Assembly (NCBI GenBank): GCA_016934095.1
Contig: JAFGTO010000025.1
Location: 1-6,559, forward strand
DNA: 6,559 nucleotides
From: Candidatus Glassiibacteriota bacterium
GTDB lineage: Bacteria > Gemmatimonadota > Glassbacteria > GWA2-58-10
Direction: 5' to 3'
Shown one piece after another: positions 1 through 5,519 of the stretch (position 1 is the stretch's first letter; the number at the start of each line of letters is the position of its first letter). Under the pieces are notes generated by a model. It worked only from the letters and a program-made list of their open reading frames with translations. It had not been told where the DNA came from and made no database searches. Made by a program: the position numbers and the translations under genes.

Positions 1-1
1 C

Positions 2-1324
2 CCGGCCAAGCACTTCGTCACCACCCGTCCCCAGTTGACCCGGGCGGTGCGGCTGATCCGCGCCGAGCTGGCCGGGCGCCTGGCCGAGCTCAGGCGCGAG
101 GGGAAGCTGCTCGAAGCCCAGCGGCTGGAGAGCCGCACCAACTACGACATCGAGATGATGCTCGAGGTGGGCTACTGCAGCGGCATAGAAAACTATTCCC
201 GCCACCTCAGCGGACGGGAGCCGGGCGAGCGGCCTGCCTGCCTCTTTGACTATTTCCCCCGGGACTTCCTGTTGGTCATCGATGAGTCCCACGTCTCCAT
301 ACCCCAGCTCGGCGGCATGTACCGGGGCGATTACTCGCGCAAGAGCACCCTGGTCGAGCACGGCTTCCGCCTGCCCAGCGCCCTGGACAACCGGCCGATG
401 AAGTTTCCCGAGTTTGAAGAGGCCCTGGACCGGGTGATCTTCGTTTCCGCCACCCCGGCCGACTACGAGCTGGAAAAAAGCGGCGGCGAGGTGGTGGAAA
501 TGGTCATCCGGCCTACCGGCCTGGTCGATCCGGAAGTGGATATCAGGCCGGTCGCGGGGCAGGTCGACGACCTGCTCGAGGAGGTGCGGCGGCGGGCGGA
601 GCTCAAGGAGCGGGTGCTGGTCACCACCCTGACCAAGCGTATGGCCGAGGACCTCACCGAGTACCTTGCCTCCATGGGTGTGCGGGTGCGTTACATGCAC
701 TCGGACATCGAGGCCATCGAGAGGATAGAGATCCTGCGCGACCTGCGCCTGGGCCGCTTCGACGTGCTGGTGGGGATCAACCTGCTGCGCGAGGGCCTGG
801 ACTTGCCGGAAGTCTCGCTGGTGGCGATCCTAGACGCGGACAAGGAGGGTTTCCTGCGCAGCGAGCGCTCGCTGATCCAGACTATGGGCCGGACCGCGCG
901 TAACCTGCACGGGAAAGTCATCATGTACGCGGACCGGATCACCGGGTCCATGCAGCGGGCCATCGGGGAGACCCGGCGCCGGCGTAAGCTGCAGCTGGCC
1001 TACAACGAGGCCCACGGCATCGAGCCGGTTGGCATCCGCAAGAGCCTGACCGAAGTGATGAGCTCCACCTCGGTGGCCGACAGCAGGTTCCAGGAGCGCC
1101 CGGCCATGGCCGCCGAGGGGGGGCGACCCAGCTACGGCAGGGAAATCGACCTGGAGACGCAGATCAGGATCATCGAGAACGAAATGGCGGAGGCTGCAGC
1201 CAGGCTGAACTTCGAGCGGGCGGCCCTGCTGAGAGACCAGCTTTTCGAGTGCCGGGCCCTCCTGGAGGGCAAAGGCGGGAGAAAAAAGAAAAAAAGGGCG
1301 GCATCCGGCGCCCTGCTGGAATAA
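2..1324 (+). CDS. uvrB: UvrABC system protein B (excision nuclease helicase-like subunit), 5'-truncated by window edge
   Basis: UvrB takes over damaged DNA from UvrA, verifies the lesion with its helicase-like motor and recruits UvrC for incision in cytoplasmic nucleotide excision repair. The frame is open from base 2 and gives 440 residues to a TAA. By comparison with the roughly 670-residue E. coli protein, the first third (Walker A and most of the beta-hairpin region) is outside the window. Visible in order: the YCSGIENYSRHLSGR block of the family, the DESH box (motif II, bases 281-292), VSATP (motif III, 443-457), VLVTTLTKRMAEDLTEYL (motif IV), VGINLLREGLDLPEVSL (motif V), and QTMGRTARN (motif VI arginine finger region, 878-904). 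A C-terminal UVR domain (about 1151-1270), the UvrC-contacting helical hairpin, is followed by a Lys-rich tail. All motifs look intact. The TTG at base 35 is internal and not the start. The gene converges on the isomerase gene with a 68-base gap. Confidence 0.97.
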   Translation, partial: PAKHFVTTRPQLTRAVRLIRAELAGRLAELRREGKLLEAQRLESRTNYDIEMMLEVGYCSGIENYSRHLSGREPGERPACLFDYFPRDFLLVIDESHVSIPQLGGMYRGDYSRKSTLVEHGFRLPSALDNRPMKFPEFEEALDRVIFVSATPADYELEKSGGEVVEMVIRPTGLVDPEVDIRPVAGQVDDLLEEVRRRAELKERVLVTTLTKRMAEDLTEYLASMGVRVRYMHSDIEAIERIEILRDLRLGRFDVLVGINLLREGLDLPEVSLVAILDADKEGFLRSERSLIQTMGRTARNLHGKVIMYADRITGSMQRAIGETRRRRKLQLAYNEAHGIEPVGIRKSLTEVMSSTSVADSRFQERPAMAAEGGRPSYGREIDLETQIRIIENEMAEAAARLNFERAALLRDQLFECRALLEGKGGRKKKKRAASGALLE

Positions 1325-1343
1325 GCGCGTGCCTGGAGAACAT

Positions 1344-1386
1344 AAAAACCCGGCCGGGCTTTCCTCTGGCGGCAGCCTTGCCGGGG
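1344..1386 (-). terminator. Probable intrinsic terminator of the minus-strand unit, between convergent genes
   Basis: Read on the minus strand, the isomerase stop codon is followed by CCCGGC, a small nested stem (CGGCA/TGCCG, plus-strand 1370-1383), then GCCGGG and a run of five T (plus-strand A run at 1344-1348). CCCGGC can pair with GCCGGG in six GC pairs, or the self-complementary CCCGGCCGGG at 1349-1358 can fold on its own with a short stem. On the plus strand the same element is followed only by CTTTCC, so it would serve uvrB less well. Folding was judged by eye. Confidence 0.5.
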
Positions 1387-1392
1387 CAGGGA

Positions 1393-2421
1393 TCAGTTTT
1401 CAGTCAGACGGATAAAGTAGTAGTTCATCCCGCTTTCCACGATACCGGAAACGTCCCCCCCGTCCATTTTTTCCACCTGTTCGGCCAGCTCCGGCACGAG
1501 CATGCTTTTTCTCACCGCGTATGGCTCGTTGTAGCTAAACACCCCTTCGGGACTCCCGGCGAGACGCTCGCCCAGCAGCTTGAGCTCCACACCGGCCTCA
1601 GCCTGGCGGCGGGCTTCTTCCAGGGCCTTGTGCGCCCTCAGCCGCTCCTTCCGGCCGACCGGCACCTCGAACTGGATCAGCCTGAGCTTGAGGTTATGGT
1701 CTTTTTTCTTGACCGTGCGGATAATATGGTAGCCGAAACGGGTCTTGACCGGCTTGCTTATCTCTCCCGGCTCCTGGCTGAAAGCCACCGCTTCGTAATC
1801 CCTGTCCAGCGTGTTGCGCTTGGTCCATCCCAGGTCCCCGCCGTTCTGGGCCGAGCCGGGATCATCGGAGTACTCCTTGGCCAGCTCGTAGAAGCTCTCG
1901 TCCTTTTTCAGGCGCCGGTATATTTCCATGGCGTTGTGCTCGGCGGCCTCTTCATCGCCGTGCCACTCCTCAGACAGCTTCTCGTCGCCGGCTTTGAACA
2001 GGATGTGGCTGGAGCGTACCTGAAGGTACTCGCTGGAAATGCGGTAGACCAGGTACAGGGCCTCCGGCGTGCGGATTATGTCGCTCAGGGTGCTGTCCTT
2101 CATGGCGAAGACCGCCTCGTCGAACGCAGGGTCCATCCAGCCCCTGGTGAGGTTGATCTCGCCTCCCCGGCCGGCGCTGGGATGGACTGAATAATTTTTC
2201 GCGGCTTCGGCGAAATCAGCCCCGCCGCGCAGCTCTTCCAGGACCTTGCGGGCCGTGGCCTCGGCTTTGACGAATTCCTCTTCCGCAGGCACGGGTTTGA
2301 CCAGCAGCTGCTCGAACTGCACGTTTTCCAGGTAAGGGTTCTCCTCTTTTTTCGAACAGCCGGCAGCATACAGAATCAAGCAGAAAAACAGCGGGAGAAT
2401 ATAATTCTTTCGTTTACTCAT
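1393..2421 (-). CDS. Parvulin-type (PpiC/SurA-like) peptidyl-prolyl isomerase, predicted lipoprotein
   Basis: The product is 342 residues and probably acts outside the cytoplasmic membrane as a folding factor. Residues 1-22 read as a lipoprotein signal peptide: basic MSKRK, a hydrophobic stretch, then AAGC with the candidate lipidated Cys22, followed by Ser. Residues 134-237 form a complete PpiC domain: SSHIL with His139, DDPGSAQNGGDLGW, and RFGYHII with His232, all hallmarks of the family. Residues 47-130 look like a degenerate copy (GRGGEI, GWMDPAFDEAVF) without the two His motifs. Residues 275-340 may be a third, more decayed copy. The start at 2421 is chosen because it puts the signal peptide first and has AAGGAAG nine bases upstream. 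An in-frame ATG at 2508 would add 29 residues. The gene is third in a probable operon, 83 bases after clpP. Gram-positive PrsA-like or Gram-negative SurA/PpiD-like roles cannot be separated here. Confidence 0.88.
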   Translation of the reverse strand: MSKRKNYILPLFFCLILYAAGCSKKEENPYLENVQFEQLLVKPVPAEEEFVKAEATARKVLEELRGGADFAEAAKNYSVHPSAGRGGEINLTRGWMDPAFDEAVFAMKDSTLSDIIRTPEALYLVYRISSEYLQVRSSHILFKAGDEKLSEEWHGDEEAAEHNAMEIYRRLKKDESFYELAKEYSDDPGSAQNGGDLGWTKRNTLDRDYEAVAFSQEPGEISKPVKTRFGYHIIRTVKKKDHNLKLRLIQFEVPVGRKERLRAHKALEEARRQAEAGVELKLLGERLAGSPEGVFSYNEPYAVRKSMLVPELAEQVEKMDGGDVSGIVESGMNYYFIRLTEN

Positions 2422-2430
2422 CGTACGATT

Positions 2431-2437
2431 CTTCCTT
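2431..2437 (-). promoter_or_regulatory. Shine-Dalgarno site supporting the isomerase start at 2421
   Basis: The minus strand reads AAGGAAG, then nine bases, then ATG. This supports initiation directly at the signal peptide. A competing site, AAGGA at 2514-2518, lies five bases before an in-frame ATG at 2508 that overlaps the clpP stop as ATGA. Confidence 0.6.
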
Positions 2438-2504
2438 GTCGCCGGCTCGAGTACATGTTTCCATACAGCAGCCCACCGGGTCGGCACCGGGTGGCCCTTT
2501 CCGT

Positions 2505-3110
2505 TCATTGTTTTCCTTCGGGCTTGCGCGGGTGCCTCTCGATCACCTGGTCGGCCAGGCCGTAATCCAGGGCCTCGCGGGCGTCCAGGTAGAAATCCCG
2601 CTCGGTGTCGTGCAGGATGGTGCGCAGCGGTTTGCCCGTATGCTTTACCAGCAGCGAATTGACCGTTTCCCTGAGCCTTTCTATTTCCCTGGCGATGATC
2701 TGGATATCCTGGGCCGGCCCCTCCGCCTGGCCGTATACCTGGTGCAGCAGGATTTTGGCGTTGGGCAGGCACAGCCGTTTGCCCTTGGCCCCGGCGGCCA
2801 GCAGCAGCGCGGCGGAGGCACCCGCCAGCCCGGTACAGATGGTGGACACGTCTGAACGGATGAAATTCATCGTGTCGTATACGGCCATCGTCGAAGTCAC
2901 CCCGCCGCCCGGACTGTTGATATACAGGTAGATGTCCTTGTCGGGGTCTTCGGCCTCCAAAAACAGAAGCTGGGCGATTATCAGGTTGGCCATCTCATCG
3001 TCCAGGAAGTCGGATATCAGCACGATACGGTCCTGCAGCAGCCTGGAGAATATGTCAAAGGCCCGCTCGCCCTGGGGGGTCTGTTCGTATACCCTGGGTA
3101 CAATCAACAT
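2505..3110 (-). CDS. clpP: ClpP-family protease subunit with displaced nucleophile serine
   Basis: The product is 201 residues, the usual length for mature ClpP. ClpP forms two stacked heptameric rings that degrade proteins fed in by AAA+ unfoldases in the cytosol. Family marks: the EQTPQGERAFDIFSRLL N-terminus, the oxyanion-loop SPGG (66-69), AGAKGKR (106-112), LLHQ with His123 and DTERD with Asp172. Aligned without gaps to E. coli ClpP (Ser97, His122, Asp171; offset one), the nucleophile position 98 is Ala (GCC, 2817-2819). A Ser lies at 99 (TCC, 2814-2816), where E. coli has oxyanion-hole Met98. The protein may therefore be inactive, like ClpR-type subunits, or use the shifted Ser. The start fits the family and has GAGG seven bases upstream. 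It has no tig, clpX or lon neighbour; it sits between the QueG-like and isomerase genes. Family membership is certain, activity is not. Confidence 0.93.
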   Translation of the reverse strand: MLIVPRVYEQTPQGERAFDIFSRLLQDRIVLISDFLDDEMANLIIAQLLFLEAEDPDKDIYLYINSPGGGVTSTMAVYDTMNFIRSDVSTICTGLAGASAALLLAAGAKGKRLCLPNAKILLHQVYGQAEGPAQDIQIIAREIERLRETVNSLLVKHTGKPLRTILHDTERDFYLDAREALDYGLADQVIERHPRKPEGKQ

Positions 3111-3199
3111 CTTCCTGCCTCGGGTTAAATGGTGTCTCCTGCGGTAAAGACAGTTTCGCGGTGATCGTGATGCAAGGCCGGAACCACCCCGGCGCCCGG

Positions 3200-4138
3200 T
3201 TATTTATGCAGCAGCACGCCGAGATTCCTGTCCAGCAGCTCCAGGTCCTCCCACAAGTACAGCCTTTTTATTTTAAGCACGGTTTCTGCCGGCAGCTCCT
3301 CTTTGGCTTTCCCCCTCAGGATCAGGCCGGTTTCCGCCTCCGAGAACTCTCCACCGTCCTCGATCCACCCGACAAATTCCCTGTTCAGCGGACACACCTT
3401 CTGGCAGACCATGCAGCCTATCAGGCAATTATGCCAGGAAGGGTCTATCCACTCCGGGAACCGGCCCTCCCTCTCGTTATGAAAGGTAAGGCATCTTTCC
3501 GCACGAATCAAGAACCTGTCGCCGGCGATCGCACCCGCCGGGCAGCTTTCCGCACAGGTACGACAGTTGTTACACCTTTCATCAGCCCGGGGTTCGCTCC
3601 AGTGGTCTTCGGGGCAGGGCAGGTCCGTGAAAAAAGCTTTGAACCGGCAGAAGCTGCCCATCCCCTCGACATAGGCGATATTGTTCTTTCCGTATTGCGC
3701 CAACCCGCTGTGTACCGCCGCAAGCTTTTCCGGGATCCTGGCATCGGCCAGGCTGTAATCCCCGGGTCCCAGCACACCGAGGATGAGCTTACGGGCCAGC
3801 TCGTCCGTGGCAGAGGAATAAGTCGGCGGTATCAGGAAATACCGGGTTTTACCGTCGCTGTTGAAGGCGACCCGGACCTGCGGCTGGGCAGCGGCGCACA
3901 CGATGATAGACTTCGCCCCTGGCAGGCTCCCGGGAGCCGAATAACCGAAGAAGGTAAGGCGTTCCCGGTAGAACTCTTCGCCAAACAGACCCTCCCGGTA
4001 CTTTTTCTCGATTTCCTTCTCCAGCTCACCCAGGCGGCTGACAGCCAGTATCCTGGCCTTTATGCCGCTGCGCTCCAGTGTCCGGAGTAATTCCGCCGCT
4101 AGCGTTTCGGGGTTTCGGCCTGAGGGTCTGTTTTTCAT
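3200..4138 (-). CDS. QueG-related (COG1600-like) double 4Fe-4S cluster protein
   Basis: The 312-residue protein has a predicted cytoplasmic redox architecture. Residues 70-85 (LPGAKSIIVCA) and 144-165 (SGLAQYGKNN, then GSFCRFKAFF) match the N-terminal fold shared with epoxyqueuosine reductase QueG. A ferredoxin-like double-cluster region follows: CNNCRTCAESCP (Cys189, 192, 195, 199), Cys216 in ERCLTFHNE, and HNCLIGCMVCQKVCP (Cys238, 242, 245, 249). It is shorter than E. coli QueG (about 380 residues) and lacks most of the C-terminal HEAT-like region. Where QueG has the RDYH segment with its proposed catalytic Asp, this protein reads FLIPPTYSSATDE. A paralogue with another substrate therefore seems likelier than true QueG. 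The ATG at 4138 has only a weak GGA ribosome site. It is first gene of the probable operon with clpP (89 bases downstream), and no queuosine gene is nearby. Family call firm, function unknown. Confidence 0.82.
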   Translation of the reverse strand: MKNRPSGRNPETLAAELLRTLERSGIKARILAVSRLGELEKEIEKKYREGLFGEEFYRERLTFFGYSAPGSLPGAKSIIVCAAAQPQVRVAFNSDGKTRYFLIPPTYSSATDELARKLILGVLGPGDYSLADARIPEKLAAVHSGLAQYGKNNIAYVEGMGSFCRFKAFFTDLPCPEDHWSEPRADERCNNCRTCAESCPAGAIAGDRFLIRAERCLTFHNEREGRFPEWIDPSWHNCLIGCMVCQKVCPLNREFVGWIEDGGEFSEAETGLILRGKAKEELPAETVLKIKRLYLWEDLELLDRNLGVLLHK

Positions 4139-4200
4139 TCCAGAGCGTAGCTGCTCTTGAGATTTTTACCGGCACGTCCCTTGTCTCTTAAGTTTGACAA

Positions 4201-4228
4201 TTTATACCCTGTACGCTTTTCCAGTCAA
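4201..4228 (-). promoter_or_regulatory. Sigma70-type promoter for the QueG-like/clpP/isomerase unit
   Basis: On the minus strand, TTGACT (plus-strand 4223-4228) is followed after 16 bases by TATAAA (4201-4206). Both hexamers match the consensus at five of six positions and are correctly oriented toward the gene starting at 4138. Transcription would begin near 4194, leaving a leader of about 55 bases. No other comparably good match was seen upstream of clpP or the isomerase gene, which fits a single transcript. Confidence 0.6.
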
Positions 4229-4381
4229 TCTTTTTCGGTTTCTGGACCGCCGCGGAGAATTCGCCGGAGAGTCGGAAAATCCTCAAGCCGCGGTGAATGC
4301 GCCCACCGGTCTCACCGGACCCCGCAGCGGCGGAGCCGCGTATCCGCCCTCCCTGTAATTTCTTTCGACGGCCCTTTAATG

Positions 4382-4410
4382 TTTACTATTTTGGGAGGTA
4401 TATATATATT
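4382..4410 (+). promoter_or_regulatory. Candidate promoter for the biotin operon
   Basis: TTTACT (4382-4387), 17 bases, then TATATT (4405-4410): four and five of six consensus matches with ideal spacing. It lies in the most AT-rich part of the divergent region. Initiation near 4417 would give a leader of about 90 bases before bioB. The TA repeat makes alternative -10 registers possible. Confidence 0.4.
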
Positions 4411-4428
4411 TCTTTCCACTTTTATCGG

Positions 4429-4454
4429 CGGGGTACCCGGTCTGGGAATCCCCG
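4429..4454 (+). promoter_or_regulatory. Possible hairpin in the bioB leader
   Basis: CGGGG (4429-4433) can pair with CCCCG (4450-4454), enclosing a CCC/GGG inner stem (4436-4438 with 4444-4446). The self-complementary GGGTACCC at 4431-4438 offers a competing fold. No T tract follows, so it is not a terminator by itself, and it matches no riboswitch I know. A role in leader control is speculative. Confidence 0.2.
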
Positions 4455-4505
4455 GCAGGAACGGCAGGCCGATCCCTTACAGGTTCTTTAACCACGGAAA
4501 GAACG

Positions 4506-5519
4506 TTGGCAGCAGGCACCCTCGCAACTATCGAACGGGCCCTGGAAGAGCGGGGCAGGCTGGGAGAGCGCGAAGCCCGCCTGGTGCTCGCCGACAAAAG
4601 CCTGGAACTCGGCGCTCTGATTGCGGTAACCGATCGCCTGCGCCGCAGCCACAGCGGAAACCGCATCCGCCTGTGTTCGATTGTCAACGCCCGTAGCGGA
4701 GGCTGCCCTGAGGACTGCGCTTTCTGTGCACAGAGCGCCCGCCACGGTACCCGGGTCGAGCGCTACCCGCTTCTGCCGGCGGAGCGGCTGATCGAGGCCG
4801 CAGTGAATGCCCGGCACTCGGGCGCCGGCGAGTTCTCCATCGTTACCAGCGGCCGGTCGCTGGGCAACGGGAGGCAGCTAACCACCGTCGAGACTGCACT
4901 GAAAGAGATCGGCGACCGCTGCAGCGGTATCCAGCGCTGCGCCAGCCTAGGCCGGGTGGAACCCCGATTGCTGGAGAGGCTCAAGGCTGCAGGCCTGGAC
5001 TGCTTCCACCATAACCTCGAGGCCTGCCGGGAATTTTTCCCCAGGATCTGCACCACGCACAGCTATCAGGACCGGGTGGAAATGGTGCGCCTGGCCCGGG
5101 CGGCCGGGCTGCGGGTCTGTTCCGGCGGCATTTTCGGCATGGGAGAGAGCCCGGACCAGCGGGTGGCCCTGGCCCTCGAGCTGGCGGCCCTGGAAGTAGA
5201 CAGCGTGCCGCTGAATTTCCTCCACCCGATCCCGGGTACCCCGCTGGAAAATGTCTGCCGCCTGACCCCGCACGAGTGCCTGCGCATTATCGCCATGTTC
5301 CGCCTGGTGCTGCCGGACAAGGACATCATTGTTTGCGGCGGAAGGGAGGTCAACCTGGGACAGATGCAGCCGATGATCTTCCGGGCGGGCGCCAACGGCA
5401 TCCTCATCGGGAACTACCTGACGACTGAAGGCGGAAGTGTCCCGGACGACCTGCAAATGCTCGAGGATCTGGGCCTCGAACCCTATTACCAGGGAGGGCG
5501 AGATCGGACGGGAAGCTGA
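4506..5519 (+). CDS. bioB: Biotin synthase (radical SAM), variant auxiliary-cluster ligands
   Basis: BioB inserts sulfur into dethiobiotin, the last step of biotin synthesis. The 337-residue protein has a radical SAM CPEDCAFC motif (Cys67, Cys71, Cys74), family blocks CSIVNARSGG, HNLE (169-172), VCSGGIFGMGE and CGGREVN, and a typical C-terminus (GNYLTTEGG). The E. coli [2Fe-2S] ligands Cys97, Cys128, Cys188 and Arg260 align with Ser111, Cys145, Cys205 and Arg280; the first is therefore lost. The spacing Cys74-Ser111 (37) equals E. coli Cys60-Cys97. The protein is Cys-rich, including Cys182 in ICTTH, where E. coli has IITTR. This pattern recalls BioBs of strict anaerobes. The TTG start at 4506 is chosen because the N-terminus then fits the family and GGAAAG lies four bases upstream, a rather short spacing; no ATG lies upstream in frame. 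A GTG at codon 27 would remove conserved sequence. It leads the operon with bioA directly behind. Confidence 0.95.
   Translation: MAAGTLATIERALEERGRLGEREARLVLADKSLELGALIAVTDRLRRSHSGNRIRLCSIVNARSGGCPEDCAFCAQSARHGTRVERYPLLPAERLIEAAVNARHSGAGEFSIVTSGRSLGNGRQLTTVETALKEIGDRCSGIQRCASLGRVEPRLLERLKAAGLDCFHHNLEACREFFPRICTTHSYQDRVEMVRLARAAGLRVCSGGIFGMGESPDQRVALALELAALEVDSVPLNFLHPIPGTPLENVCRLTPHECLRIIAMFRLVLPDKDIIVCGGREVNLGQMQPMIFRAGANGILIGNYLTTEGGSVPDDLQMLEDLGLEPYYQGGRDRTGS

Larger units (their letters stand above)
4139..4505. other. Divergent non-coding regulatory region between the QueG-like gene and bioB
   Basis: These 367 bases separate two divergently read units. The half near the QueG-like gene (about 4161-4240) is AT-richer and holds that unit's promoter. 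The middle (about 4245-4350) is GC-rich with short hairpin potential (GCGGC/GCCGC at 4327-4339) and no recognisable site. The bioB side (about 4354-4415) is AT-rich with a TATATATATAT run at 4399-4409. Open frames across it have no homology I recognise and no family features. I see no tRNA or known riboswitch. Confidence 0.75.

Noticed and set aside
1249..2190. Open frame of 313 codons on the plus strand over the end of uvrB and the isomerase gene
   Set aside because: It is antisense to a clear PpiC domain protein and overlaps uvrB out of frame, with no recognisable features of its own.
2474..2492. Direct repeat CACCGGGT, three bases, CACCGGGT between clpP and the isomerase start, foldable on the minus strand as a bulged hairpin
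   Set aside because: It is only two short copies and no T tract follows on the minus strand, so it is not a terminator. It is likely chance in GC-rich sequence.
3111..3199. Internal promoter directly ahead of clpP
   Set aside because: TTGCAT is followed at 17 bases by TGTCTT, a poor -10. A GCCGG/CCGGC stem near 3185 lacks a T tract. Nothing there argues against read-through from the upstream gene.
4194..4199. Perfect TTGACA on the plus strand as a forward -35 for bioB
   Set aside because: No acceptable -10 lies 16-18 bases downstream (TTTTCC at 4217-4222), and the site falls just beyond the -10 of the stronger minus-strand promoter.
4327..4339. GCGGC-GGA-GCCGC hairpin in the divergent region
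   Set aside because: It is a five-pair stem with no T tract on either strand and no gene end nearby. It is noted only as local structure.
4353..4388. Possible BirA operator (CTGTAATTT, 18 bases, TGTTTACTA)
   Set aside because: The right half matches seven of nine positions but the left only five, and the spacing is longer than the usual 14-16, so it is not distinguishable from AT-rich background.
4157..4696. Open frame of 179 codons on the plus strand across the divergent region into bioB
   Set aside because: It overlaps the bioB N-terminus in another frame, is rich in Arg/Pro/Gly typical of GC-rich noise, and shows no family motif.
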